A stretch of DNA of 63,931 nucleotides from Nostoc favosum CHAB5714 (lineage in GTDB: Bacteria > Cyanobacteriota > Cyanobacteriia > Cyanobacteriales > Nostocaceae): assembly GCF_020829495.1 (NCBI RefSeq), contig NZ_JAIVFQ010000039.1, positions 1-63,931 of the forward strand, given 5' to 3'. Both the position numbers and the translations under genes were made by a program. This document shows positions 46,722 through 55,774 of the stretch, one piece after another. The number at the start of each line of letters is the position of its first letter. The stretch's first letter is position 1. The notes beneath the pieces are model-generated. The model was not told where the DNA came from. It ran no database searches and worked only from the letters and a program-made list of their open reading frames with translations.

Positions 46722-46757
46722 TAAAATAATTACATTCTTGCAAATGTAATTATTTTA
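46722..46757. promoter_or_regulatory. Perfect 15-bp hairpin between pstB and cobA
   Basis: TAAAATAATTACATT and its exact reverse complement surround CTTGCA. It could be a terminator after pstB (U-rich 3' arm on the minus strand) or a regulator site before cobA. Confidence 0.55.
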
Positions 46758-46907
46758 AGCTTATCCAAAATTCTAAAGATGTTTTTCGTAATCATATTAC
46801 GTCATTGCTTTAACCATCGGTGCGACGAGCTTTTTGATGCCCAGATTTCCCTACAGAACTGTAACGAATTCCCCACCCCCATTACGAATTAAGAATTACG
46901 AATTATT

Positions 46908-47735
46908 TTAGCCAAACCGTCCACTGATATAATCCTCAGCTTCTTTAGTTTGAGGAAAATTGAACATTTGAACTGTTGAATTAAACTCAACTAATTTTCC
47001 GCGACGTTTACCATGCTCGTCAGTTTCTGTATTAAAGAAAGCCGTAAAATCTGCGATTCTAAAAGCTTGCTGCATATTGTGAGTCACCATAATGATGGTG
47101 TATTGCTGCTTAAGTTCTAAGCAGAGTTCTTCTACTTGGCGGCTAGAAATTGGGTCGAGAGCAGAACATGGTTCATCCATTAATAATACATCTGGCTTCA
47201 TAGCGATTGCACGAGCAATACAAAGTCGTTGCTGTTGTCCGCCAGATAATGCAGTACCCTTCTCTTTGAGTTTGTCTTTAACTTCATCCCAGATAGCAGC
47301 GCGTCTGAGGGAATCTTCCACCAATTCATCGATGTTACCTTTATAACCGTTAGCACGCGGCCCAAAGGAAATATTTTCGTATATTGATTTGGGGAAAGGA
47401 TTCGGTCTTTGAAAAACCATTCCGATTTGGCGGCGTAATTTTACAGAATTTACCTTAGGATCGTAAATATTGTGATCGCGGTAATTTAGTCTACCCTCAA
47501 CTTTAGCTCCAGGGATTAAATCATTCATCCGGTTGAAACAACGCAGTAAGGTACTTTTACCACATCCGGAAGGCCCAATAAAAGCAATAATTTGTTTTGC
47601 AGGAATCTTTAGGTAGACATCTAAAAGTGCCAAAAGTCCCCCATAATAGACCTTTACACCTTCAACATTGAAGACGTTATTATCGTGGTCGATTGTAGCA
47701 CTATCTAATTTACTTCTACTGTTACTATAAGTCAT
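46908..47735 (-). CDS. pstB: Phosphate-type ABC transporter ATPase
   Basis: A 275-residue ATPase from ATG 47735 (AGGAGA upstream; 12 further codons are open but weaker). Walker A GPSGCGKST, signature LSGGQQQRLCIARAIA, Walker B LLMDEPCSALDP, H-loop VTHNMQQA. This is the PstB-type subgroup. It is the third gene of pstC-pstA-pstB. Why a phosphate-type importer sits in a sulfate-assimilation run is unclear. Confidence 0.85.
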   Translation of the reverse strand: MTYSNSRSKLDSATIDHDNNVFNVEGVKVYYGGLLALLDVYLKIPAKQIIAFIGPSGCGKSTLLRCFNRMNDLIPGAKVEGRLNYRDHNIYDPKVNSVKLRRQIGMVFQRPNPFPKSIYENISFGPRANGYKGNIDELVEDSLRRAAIWDEVKDKLKEKGTALSGGQQQRLCIARAIAMKPDVLLMDEPCSALDPISSRQVEELCLELKQQYTIIMVTHNMQQAFRIADFTAFFNTETDEHGKRRGKLVEFNSTVQMFNFPQTKEAEDYISGRFG

Positions 47736-47787
47736 GAAAGCGTATCTCCTAATAACCGTGAATATATCCAATTAGATATTTAATTAC

Positions 47788-48687
47788 CTAATGTATTGAG
47801 AAGCGTTGGCGGATATAAATTGCTACACCATTTAACGCTACAATTAAGAGTAACAACGCGATAATTGTTGCTGCTGCTGCATTAGCAAAACCTGGTTCAG
47901 GACGACTAATGTAACTATAAATTTGAATGGGTAATGCCATAAATCTCTGGAACAAACCAGGATTAAAGGTGAGAAAACCCACAGCACCTACAACAATTAG
48001 AGACGCTGCATCACCAATAGCACGGGATACAGAGATAATTACCCCTGTCAAAATACTAGGAACAGCATAAGGTAAAACGTGACTGCTGATAGTTCGCCAT
48101 TTAGCGACACCTAATCCATAAGAAGCATTTCTTAGGGAATCCGGGACGGCACGAATTGCTTCTCTAGCTGTCACAATAATTACTGGTAAGGACAACAAAG
48201 ATAAAGTAAACGCACCAGAAACCAAAGCGGGGCCGAACCCAAGCAAATAATTGAAAACTCCTAAACCTAGCAATCCGTAGACAATCGAAGGTACACCTGC
48301 TAGATTGCTGATATTAATCTCAATAACCGCTGTCCACCAAGCTTTAGGTGCATACTCTTCTAGATATAAAGCTGCTCCAACACCAACTGGTACAGTGACT
48401 AAAATTACAATAATTCCTAAAAGAATACTACTGATAATAGCGGGACGGATGCCACCTTGGTCAGGAAAACGAGAAGGAGTTTCTGTTAGAAAGCCGGGTG
48501 TTAAAAATCTAGCTAATCCATCTCGAAAAATATCAAAAAGTAGCAAAGCCAAAATAAATATACCAATCAGCAACCCTAATAAAAAAAGTATTTCAAATAC
48601 TTTTCCTAATGTCTCCCTACTCTCAACATTCTCAGTAAATTCTGCCGCCGAATCCAAAGAATCATCTCGTTGATAACTTGTCGTCAT
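47788..48687 (-). CDS. pstA: Phosphate-type ABC transporter permease A
   Basis: A 299-residue permease with six membrane segments; a long cytosolic N-terminus leads into FEILFLLGLLIGIFILALLL. The EAA loop region contains EAIRAVPDSLRNASYGLGVAKW. Its C-terminal half matches the PstA type (LTGVIISVSRAIGDAASLI). 5 bp from pstC. Confidence 0.85.
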   Translation of the reverse strand: MTTSYQRDDSLDSAAEFTENVESRETLGKVFEILFLLGLLIGIFILALLLFDIFRDGLARFLTPGFLTETPSRFPDQGGIRPAIISSILLGIIVILVTVPVGVGAALYLEEYAPKAWWTAVIEINISNLAGVPSIVYGLLGLGVFNYLLGFGPALVSGAFTLSLLSLPVIIVTAREAIRAVPDSLRNASYGLGVAKWRTISSHVLPYAVPSILTGVIISVSRAIGDAASLIVVGAVGFLTFNPGLFQRFMALPIQIYSYISRPEPGFANAAAATIIALLLLIVALNGVAIYIRQRFSIH

Positions 48688-48692
48688 ACCTA

Positions 48693-49634
48693 TTACTCAT
48701 ACTTTTCTTTAAAGCAATTAGCAATCCAGTAACTAACAATATTTAAAGCTAGGGTTATTAGGAATAAAAGAGCGCCCACAGCATATAAAGTCTTGAAATT
48801 AAGGCTACCACGCGGACTATCCCCGCCAGAAATTTGCGCCATGTAAGCTGTCATTGTTTCTACTGATTCCGCAAAGTTAATCGTCAGTTTTGGTTGTTGA
48901 CCTGCGGCGATAAGGACAGTCATCGTTTCACCCACAGCACGAGAAATACCCAAAATTATTGAGGCGATAATTCCAGAAAGTGCTGCTGGAAGAACTATTT
49001 TAAAAATACTTTCTAGTTTAGTAATACCTAAAGCAGAAGCTCCTTCCCGCAAAGAACGTGGAACAGCTTGAATCGCATCTAAGCTAATAGAACCAACAGT
49101 TGGAGTAATCATTACCCCCATCATTAACCCTGCGCTCAAGGCATTAAATATTTCTAGAGGAATAATATTCCGTAGCAATGGTGTGAGAAATAACAGTGCA
49201 AAGTAACCATATACTACTGTAGGTATTCCCGCCAAAAGTTCTACTGCGGGACGTAAAATTGCTGTTACTTTTAGTTGAGCATATTCACTCAAGTAAATTG
49301 CAGAAGATAAACCCAAAGGAATAGCAACCGCCATAGCAATAGCTGTAGTTAAGAAAGTGCCAGCTATCAAGGGCCAAACGCCAAAATGTCTCTCGGCAAA
49401 TAGAGGTGTCCATTTAGTATCAAAAAAGAATTCGGCAAAGGAAACTTCTTGGAAAAAACTAAATGCCTCCTGAAAGATTATTAGGACAATACCAAAGGTT
49501 GTTAGAACCGAAACTAAAGCACAACTAAATAAAATTACCGCAACAATCTTTTCTGAGATATCTTCAAATGCATTTTTCTCCAATGACTGTCTGAACTGAA
49601 AAGAAGAATCGTCTTGAGAATTGCGATTTTGCAT
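48693..49634 (-). CDS. pstC: Phosphate-type ABC transporter permease C
   Basis: A 313-residue permease: TM region VILFSCALVSVLTTFGIVLII, periplasmic WTPLFAERHFGVWPLIAGTFL, EAA loop DAIQAVPRSLREGASALGIT, then ISRAVGETMTVLIAAGQQ. It is typical of PstC. The substrate-binding gene pstS, which normally precedes it, is absent; a transposase remnant occupies that place (49695-49894). Confidence 0.85.
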   Translation of the reverse strand: MQNRNSQDDSSFQFRQSLEKNAFEDISEKIVAVILFSCALVSVLTTFGIVLIIFQEAFSFFQEVSFAEFFFDTKWTPLFAERHFGVWPLIAGTFLTTAIAMAVAIPLGLSSAIYLSEYAQLKVTAILRPAVELLAGIPTVVYGYFALLFLTPLLRNIIPLEIFNALSAGLMMGVMITPTVGSISLDAIQAVPRSLREGASALGITKLESIFKIVLPAALSGIIASIILGISRAVGETMTVLIAAGQQPKLTINFAESVETMTAYMAQISGGDSPRGSLNFKTLYAVGALLFLITLALNIVSYWIANCFKEKYE

Positions 49635-49694
49635 AAATTAGTTAAGCTTTTACTAAATTCATAGTACACAGATTGGTATTTATTTAAAGGATTA

Positions 49695-49894
49695 TGAAGA
49701 TGCTGATTCTGACTGCGCTAGTCGTAGCATCGAGCGAATCATTATCGTATAGATCATTGCTTCACTAACTTCGGGTTGGGAAGTAGTTCATAATCTTTAC
49801 TTTAGTAACGATAGTCATTCCAGCATCCGAAAGTTCGTTCTACAATCCAACGCTTCAGTAACACAACAAATTCTGGTTCAGTGCTTTTAATAGC
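49695..49894 (-). pseudogene. IS5-family transposase remnant
   Basis: Frame fragments read STEPEFVVLLKRWIVERTFG, with WNDYRY, SKDYELLP and EAMIYTIMIRSMLR, as at the C-terminus of IS5 transposases, broken by stops and frameshifts. It lies where pstS would be expected. Confidence 0.65.
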
Positions 49895-49903
49895 ATTTTG
49901 TAC

Positions 49904-50239
49904 CTAGATAAAGTCTAGGTCTAAGTTTTGATCCATCATCTCTAAAATCTCTTTGCTTGCCGAGACTTCTTGATGAAAGACTTCTTTCAGAAAGCGATAG
50001 TAAGCTTTATAAACATGGCTAGAACCGTCATCATTATTGACAATAAAAAATGGTGCCGCCTCTACTTTGTGCTTTAACGCTAAGATGAATCCTTTACTAA
50101 GTTGCTCACGTTCATCAACCGCAACAATTTCGTCTATGCAATCTAACAATCCCAATTTTTCAAGATCTTCAAGTACATTTGCAGATTTTGGGCATGGAGT
50201 ACCATCTAGCTTAATCTTCTTAACTAGTGTTATGTTCAC
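49904..50239 (-). CDS. Thioredoxin/glutaredoxin-like small protein
   Basis: A 111-residue protein: KIKLDGTPCPKSANVLEDLEKLG, then EIVAVDEREQ, EAAPFFIVN, as in thioredoxin-fold proteins with the cis-Pro (AAPFF). The active-site motif is CPKS, one cysteine plus Ser, not the usual CxxC. It lies 20 bp after cysH, so it may be the reductant partner or a specialised factor for APS reductase. Function inferred. Confidence 0.6.
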   Translation of the reverse strand: MNITLVKKIKLDGTPCPKSANVLEDLEKLGLLDCIDEIVAVDEREQLSKGFILALKHKVEAAPFFIVNNDDGSSHVYKAYYRFLKEVFHQEVSASKEILEMMDQNLDLDFI

Positions 50240-50259
50240 TGTTTTTCACCTGCTAATGA

Positions 50260-51018
50260 TTAATTGGAGCTATTTTGAGATAAGTTGATCTTGTGAAAGC
50301 CGCATTCTTTCTCAACTGCTTCTTCCCACCACCAACGTCCTTGACGCTCATGCTGGTTTGGTAAAATTGCTCTAGTGCAAGGTTCACAGCCAATGCTCAT
50401 GAAACCTTTGGTATGTAACTGGTTATACGGTATATCATTAGCTTCGATATAATGCCAAACTTGGGCAGAACTCCAGTTAGCTAGAGGGTTAAACTTGATC
50501 AAAGTACGATCGTTAGTTGAGAAAGCTGTATCTATTTGGATAAGCGGTACATTAATACGAGTAGCAGGATTTTGATCATGGCGTTGCCCTGTAATCCAGG
50601 CATTGAGAGTACTAAGTTTACGGCGTAGCGGGCTTACTTTACGAATAGCACAGCACTCTTTATGACCATCCTCATAAAAACTAAAAAGCCCCTTTTCTCT
50701 GACTAATAACTCAACTTCTGTGGGTTCTGGGAATACCACATCTAGCTTCATGCCGTATTGTTTTCTCACTCTATCTAAAAATTGGTAAGTCTCAGGGTGA
50801 AGACGACCTGTATCGATAGAGAAAACTTGAAACTTCTTCCCTATCCTATATGCCATGTCGATAAGAACAATATCCTCTGCACCACTAAAAGAGATAGCAA
50901 TATTGTCAAACTGTTCCAAAGCAAATTTCAGAATATCTTGAGGATTTTTGGTTTGGTACTCTAATTCTAGTTTGGCAATATCGAGTTCTGTTATGCAAGA
51001 TGCCTCAAGCTTTGTCAT
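50260..51018 (-). CDS. cysH: APS reductase-type CysH
   Basis: A 252-residue reductase. The PP-loop is ISFSGAEDIVLIDMA, and the 3' end keeps the catalytic Cys in KECGFHK (Cys239). Cys122-Cys123 (ECCAIRKVSPL) and Cys211/Cys214 (GCEPC) are the four ligands of a [4Fe-4S] cluster that marks assimilatory APS reductases; PAPS reductases lack them. The product is sulfite. With ATP sulfurylase but no APS kinase nearby, the run APS to sulfite to sulfide is self-consistent. The next gene is a thioredoxin-like protein. Confidence 0.9.
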   Translation of the reverse strand: MTKLEASCITELDIAKLELEYQTKNPQDILKFALEQFDNIAISFSGAEDIVLIDMAYRIGKKFQVFSIDTGRLHPETYQFLDRVRKQYGMKLDVVFPEPTEVELLVREKGLFSFYEDGHKECCAIRKVSPLRRKLSTLNAWITGQRHDQNPATRINVPLIQIDTAFSTNDRTLIKFNPLANWSSAQVWHYIEANDIPYNQLHTKGFMSIGCEPCTRAILPNQHERQGRWWWEEAVEKECGFHKINLSQNSSN

Positions 51019-51311
51019 AAAATCTCCCTGTTGATTGATAATTTTACAGACTGTTCAGGCTCTCAAATGTAGTTTCTAAAACAGCAGTTTAGAGCCTCAC
51101 AAACGTTGAATACAGTTGGGTATTTTGAATTAATACGTGCAAATCTGGGCAAAATGTAAAAAAATGACAGTAGCATAGTCAGAACGTTAAACCCGCGATA
51201 GCTATGAACTAGTGCAAGAAGGCAGGAGGAAGAAAAGCCTTTACAGTAGGTTTTTCAGCTTTTTTTAATCTATTGGAAGGTTATTTCTGCCACACTGTAC
51301 TAAGTAAGCAA

Positions 51312-51480
51312 CTCGACTTTATTTACATTTAAGGTAGGTCAAGAGTGCCATCGTATATTCTGAAATCCTTTAATATTAGCGGTTGAGGCTTTTTAATATT
51401 GCCTATATCAAAAAGTCCCATGTATCTTGACTAAATATTGAAAGAACCTCATTTACAAGACATCTTTGAATAAAGTCGAG
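51312..51480. repeat. Degenerate MITE with 12-bp TIRs
   Basis: CTCGACTTTATT and AATAAAGTCGAG bound ~169 bp. The interior at 51362-51410 (AAATCCTTTAATATTAGCGG and beyond) resembles the core of the 126-bp MITE. It fills most of the 525-bp gap between cysH and sir. Confidence 0.5.
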
Positions 51481-51543
51481 CTTAGATATTAATTCAAAAC
51501 AGTTATTAAATATGTCAGATGCGGCCTTCTAATTTCATTTAAC

Positions 51544-53325
51544 TTACCTCCATCTAGAGACAAATTCACTAATGGCATTAAAACCAACACGAGCGCAAAA
51601 ATCACCAAAGCTTTCCTCAGTTTGCCGCGATTGCTTGAAGAATACAAAAATCGGCTCTAGCTGCGTTTCTATGTCGTTGTGGTGCAGCCTTTCCATGTAA
51701 GGTAACGCTAATCTAGTTTGATGTGGCGAACCCCCCAGCCATACTTGGTAACTTTCTGGAGCACTACCTACAAAACCCAATTCTGCCATGTAAGGACGAG
51801 CGCAACCGTTAGGGCAACCTGTCATCCTCACCACAAAATGCTCGTTTTCTAAACCTATATTATCTAACAACGAGCGAATTCTTTCTAAAATGCCTGGTAT
51901 TGCCCTTTCTGATTCTGTGACTGCCAAACCGCAAGTCGGCATCGCAGGGCAAGCCATCGCATAACGCACCAAGGAGTCTATTTTACTAGGCTCTGTGACG
52001 ACACCGTGACGCTCAAGAATCTCTTGAACAACTTGTTTTTCCTTTAGTTCAATATCGAAGAGAATTGCATTGTGATGTGGTGTCAGACGGATGGGCAAGT
52101 TTAATTGCTGGACAATTTTCCGTAGTGCAGTTTTGAGTTGCAACGGCCCTTCATCTTTAATGCGACCATTTTCGATGGAAACGCCTAAAAACAGCTTACC
52201 ATCGCCTTGTTCGTGCCATCCGAGGAAGTCTTGATATTTCCACTCTGGTAGCTCTTTAAAGGGTGTGAGTGATTTGCCAAAGTATTCTTCAACTTTTGAG
52301 CGGAACTTATCAACGCCCCAATCATGGATTAAATATTTTAATCTTGCGTGACGACGGTCAATGCGATTGCCATAATCTCTTTGAGTCGCGACAACTGCTT
52401 TAACTATCTCGTAAACGTCATCTTTCGTTACATAGCAAATAGGATCAGCCATCCGAGCAAAGGTTTCTTCTTTGTTATGTGTTTTTCCTAAACCCCCACC
52501 CGCAAAGACGTTAAATCCTTCTAGTTTGCTTTCATTATCGGTCATTACCACCAAGGTGAGGTCTTGGGTATACAAATCAATGGAATTATCACCGGGAACC
52601 GTTACGCAAACTTTGAATTTGCGCGGCATGTAGTGAGTGCCATAAATTGGCTCTGGGTTATCATGAACAATCGACCCCTTACCATTGGTTTGCCGTGCTG
52701 CCTTAACTTCTGGCTTTTCTTCGGCACTAATTATTTTTTCTCCATCCAGCCAAATATCGTAATATGCACCAGTTTGAGGTTTGAGCAAGTCAGAGATATT
52801 TTTGGCATATTCAATCGCATACTGATACTCTGGACGGTTCTTAAAGGGGGCTGGGGGAGCCATGACGTTACGATTGACATCACCGCAAGCCGATAACGTC
52901 GAACCCATACTTTTGACCATACCAGCGATCGCGGCTTTGAGATTCTTCTTTAAAATCCCGTGTAGCTGAAACCCTTGACGGGTAGTTACACGCATTGTAT
53001 GGTTGCCATATTCATCAGCCAGCTTGTCTATAGTTAGATACAATTGTGGCGGAATAAAGCCACCTGGACTGGTAGTTCGCAGCATGAACTGGTAATCTTT
53101 TTCCTGTCCCTTTACGCGGTTGTCTCGGTTGTCCTGCTGATAAGAACCGTGAAACTTAAGAATTTGTACCGCATCTTCGCTAAAGTGAGTTGTCTCCTGA
53201 AGTAGTTCACTGGCAACAGGTTCACGTAAAAAATTACTACGTTCTTTAAGACCTTCAACTTTGGAAGGCTTACGGTTTTTGTTTCGGGATGGAGCAGATT
53301 GATCCGTTGTTTTGATGTCGGTCAT
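51544..53325 (-). CDS. sir: Ferredoxin-sulfite reductase
   Basis: A 593-residue enzyme with siroheme and [4Fe-4S]. Ligand motifs CPAMPTCG and GCPNGCARPYM are both present, with the siroheme region RVTTRQGFQLHGILKKN and ENEHFVVRMTGCPNGCAR. Length is normal for a plant/cyanobacterial ferredoxin-dependent enzyme. It reduces sulfite to sulfide, using ferredoxin. It is in tandem with sat (176 bp upstream) and needs siroheme, whose first-step gene is at the end of the run. Confidence 0.92.
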   Translation of the reverse strand: MTDIKTTDQSAPSRNKNRKPSKVEGLKERSNFLREPVASELLQETTHFSEDAVQILKFHGSYQQDNRDNRVKGQEKDYQFMLRTTSPGGFIPPQLYLTIDKLADEYGNHTMRVTTRQGFQLHGILKKNLKAAIAGMVKSMGSTLSACGDVNRNVMAPPAPFKNRPEYQYAIEYAKNISDLLKPQTGAYYDIWLDGEKIISAEEKPEVKAARQTNGKGSIVHDNPEPIYGTHYMPRKFKVCVTVPGDNSIDLYTQDLTLVVMTDNESKLEGFNVFAGGGLGKTHNKEETFARMADPICYVTKDDVYEIVKAVVATQRDYGNRIDRRHARLKYLIHDWGVDKFRSKVEEYFGKSLTPFKELPEWKYQDFLGWHEQGDGKLFLGVSIENGRIKDEGPLQLKTALRKIVQQLNLPIRLTPHHNAILFDIELKEKQVVQEILERHGVVTEPSKIDSLVRYAMACPAMPTCGLAVTESERAIPGILERIRSLLDNIGLENEHFVVRMTGCPNGCARPYMAELGFVGSAPESYQVWLGGSPHQTRLALPYMERLHHNDIETQLEPIFVFFKQSRQTEESFGDFCARVGFNAISEFVSRWR

Positions 53326-53501
53326 AAAACTCTTCTTGTCGGTTGATTGTGAAATTTATTTGTACTTTCTAACCAAGATGCAATAGGATATTGGCTACCC
53401 AATCTGTGAGCTAGAACTTGAGATTTTTCTAATATTGATCATTTGCTGTGGGCAAGTTAATTCCTGGGACTGGTAAAATTCACTCAAGTCTTTCAGAACA
53501 A

Positions 53502-54698
53502 CTAGGCTTTAGCTTCACTCATATGTTTAACCAAAATCTCAGCAACCTCCGGTCGGGAAAACTCTGGAGGTGGGGTTTTCCCATTCTTGAGCATCTCACG
53601 TACTTTAGTACCTGATAGGTGTATTCGTTCTTCAGAATTGCTAGGGCTGGTTTTAGCAGTTGCCATTGATTGGGTACGAGTGCAGTAAAAAGCATGTTCA
53701 AAGTTCAAAGGGGTAATTCTTAACTCCTCTGATGTAAACTCACTAAAGATGTACTGTGCATCGTAAGTGCCATAGTAAGATCCCACTCCTGCATGATCTC
53801 GCCCGACAATAAAGTGGGTGCAGCCGTAATTTTGACGAGCGATTGCGTGCATAATCGCTTCTCTAGGACCTGCATAACGCATTGCTGCTGGAAATACACC
53901 TAAGAGCACACGGTTTTGAGGATAATATTTGCTCATCAAAACTTCGTAGCACTGCATCCGTACACTTGCTGGAATGTCATCAGACTTTGTTGTACCCACT
54001 AGCGGGTTAATGAACAAACCATCTATAATTTCCAAAGCAATTTTAGTAATGTACTCATGGGCACGGTGGATAGGGTTACGAGTTTGGAAAGCTGCAATAG
54101 TATTCCACTGGCGTTTTTGAAATTGATATCTAGTAGTCTTTGGAGTAAGACGATAGTCTAAAAATTCCTTGTGAGGGATTGAGTTGACTAATTTAATTGA
54201 ACCACCTAGATAAACTTTTCCTTCTGCACGTAAAGCTTGTACTCCAGGATGTGAATCTTCACTAGTAAGATAGATTTTCTCAGCCTCAAAATCCTGATCG
54301 GGTTTAAACTTGCTAGTTATGATCATTACTGCCAGAATCTCACCATTGGAATGAGATAAGGCAATTTCATTATCTAGCTTGTAGTTGTCAGCAATTGACT
54401 CAGGAATTTGCAAAGTTACAGGAATGCTCCAAGCAAGACCACTACTTAATCGCATATCCTTGACTATCGTATGATATTCCTGTTCGCCAACAAAACCATC
54501 AAGGGGGCTGTACACTCCTGTAACAATACACTCAAGGTCTGCAAGATTACGATCGCTAAGAATCAAACGTGGCAAACTATGAGCATTTTCTAGGGCGATT
54601 TCACCCTCTTTGCCATATAAGTAGCAATCAACAAGCTTGCCTCCGTGAGGCTCAATCAAAGTTTTGTTCATCATATTAGTTAAACTCGGATTTATCAC
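53502..54698 (-). CDS. sat: ATP sulfurylase
   Basis: A 398-residue single-domain ATP sulfurylase. It has the nucleotide motif QTRNPIHRAHEYITK and GRDHAGVGSYYGTYDAQ, plus PFxPAAMRY-type loop (GVFPAAMRYAGPREA). No C-terminal APS-kinase domain. Start ATG 54698, or the ATG at 54671. It makes APS from sulfate and ATP. It is the first enzyme gene of the sulfate run; the upstream promoter region holds a nested mobile element and Usp gene. Confidence 0.92.
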   Translation of the reverse strand: MINPSLTNMMNKTLIEPHGGKLVDCYLYGKEGEIALENAHSLPRLILSDRNLADLECIVTGVYSPLDGFVGEQEYHTIVKDMRLSSGLAWSIPVTLQIPESIADNYKLDNEIALSHSNGEILAVMIITSKFKPDQDFEAEKIYLTSEDSHPGVQALRAEGKVYLGGSIKLVNSIPHKEFLDYRLTPKTTRYQFQKRQWNTIAAFQTRNPIHRAHEYITKIALEIIDGLFINPLVGTTKSDDIPASVRMQCYEVLMSKYYPQNRVLLGVFPAAMRYAGPREAIMHAIARQNYGCTHFIVGRDHAGVGSYYGTYDAQYIFSEFTSEELRITPLNFEHAFYCTRTQSMATAKTSPSNSEERIHLSGTKVREMLKNGKTPPPEFSRPEVAEILVKHMSEAKA

Positions 54699-54733
54699 GA
54701 ATTTTGAAGGAAAAAATTGACTGATAACTGTAT

Positions 54734-55021
54734 ATCGAATGGCGCTAAGAAAAGCCCAAAAGCTTGTGTAGCCTTGTTCTCAGTTTTAAAACTATGTATT
54801 CCCAAAGGCAGAAATTTTCGTCAATAAAGAGAAGTTTGAGCCTCCTAAAATGTGTTCTTAGAGCCTGTCAAGAAACAACTTTTACAATTTGCCGCCTAAA
54901 AAGCTTATTGAGAAAGCATTTCTAACTAAAAAGAAGGAAGGTTGTTTTGTGACAAGCTCTTAATCTGGAGACTAGGAAGCAGCCAGGGCAAGGGCTATAT
55001 TTCAACTTAGTGCCATTCGAT
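54734..55021. mobile_element. ~288-bp element with ATCGAATGGCGCTAAG ends, containing a 99-bp MITE
   Basis: ATCGAATGGCGCTAAG and CTTAGTGCCATTCGAT are near-perfect TIRs (one mismatch) and share GAATGGCNCTAAG with the IS4 element at 29877-31486. Nested inside, 54861-54959 has inverted GAGCCTGTCA / TGACAAGCTC ends and TTA duplicated at both sides, as in IS5-type insertions. It lies between sat and the Usp gene. Confidence 0.6.
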
Positions 55022-55022
55022 C

Positions 55023-55487
55023 CTATATCTGATAGTCCAATTCCCTAATAACTGTTTTAGCTTTCTGCATTGTTAGACGAGTTGAGTCAGGAATCACCAT
55101 TACAGGACAGAGAGTTTCTTGTAGAATATAGTCACTCATGCTCTCTAAAAAAACTTTCTTCAATAGATTCTGATAATGATCACCCACTACCAGTAAATCA
55201 GAGTCTTGAATATACTCATGTATACTATTTCTAGTATTGACATAGCTAAGAGTACCAAACTGTTCGAGAGGATGAAAAATTTTTCTGAATTCAGCTTCAC
55301 TTGTTAAAGGAATGGGAGTTTTAGCATCGGATACTTCTTCTTCATCAGAGTTAATGTTTGGCTGATTTATGTAGCACATAACGACTATTTCTCTGGCATT
55401 CTTCTGCCCCTCCTCAAGCCATCTCAAAAGAAAGTTTACGCTTGTCTGTGCCATAAAGCTAGTTTCTGCTGCAATGCATATCTTCAT
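55023..55487 (-). CDS. Universal stress protein family
   Basis: A 154-residue UspA-like protein: MKICIAAETSFMAQTSVNFL, then DSDLLVVGDHYQNLLKKVFLES with the G-x2-G-x9-G-like region replaced, and ILQETLCPVMVIPDS at the C-terminus, typical of UspA. It stands between the operator-linked small ORF and sat, and probably belongs to the same operon. Confidence 0.7.
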   Translation of the reverse strand: MKICIAAETSFMAQTSVNFLLRWLEEGQKNAREIVVMCYINQPNINSDEEEVSDAKTPIPLTSEAEFRKIFHPLEQFGTLSYVNTRNSIHEYIQDSDLLVVGDHYQNLLKKVFLESMSDYILQETLCPVMVIPDSTRLTMQKAKTVIRELDYQI

Positions 55488-55551
55488 TGATGATATCTCC
55501 TTAACTTTTGCGCTTTAAACAGTGATTAATAAATAATGTAACTTTAGCTAC

Positions 55552-55719
55552 TCATAAATCCAGTGTGCTTACAGAAGGTATTGCAGATATATTGGATGAC
55601 CCATATTTCTGGTTTGTTGCCAAATGCACCCAGGATATTTCTATAGCTGAATTATTATTTGGAGTAAAAGCAAACTTAAAAACGTTGGAAACTTCGGTAA
55701 CCACAATCATTCTTGCCAT
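55552..55719 (-). CDS. 55-residue ORF downstream of the third operator
   Basis: ATG 55719 with GAGGATA about nine bases upstream. It encodes MARMIVVTEVSNVFKFAFTP, NNNSAIEISWVHLATNQKYG and SNISAIPSVSTLDL (split to show positions). No family recognised. It starts 56 bp from the operator at 55775 and precedes the Usp gene by 64 bp, so it may be the first gene of the sulfate operon. A frame on the other strand at 55565-55816 is treated as its shadow. Confidence 0.45.
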   Translation of the reverse strand: MARMIVVTEVSNVFKFAFTPNNNSAIEISWVHLATNQKYGSSNISAIPSVSTLDL

Positions 55720-55774
55720 GTTGCAATATCCTCAGACTCAGCTTAGTATTCATATACTGTTTTACAATTTAATC

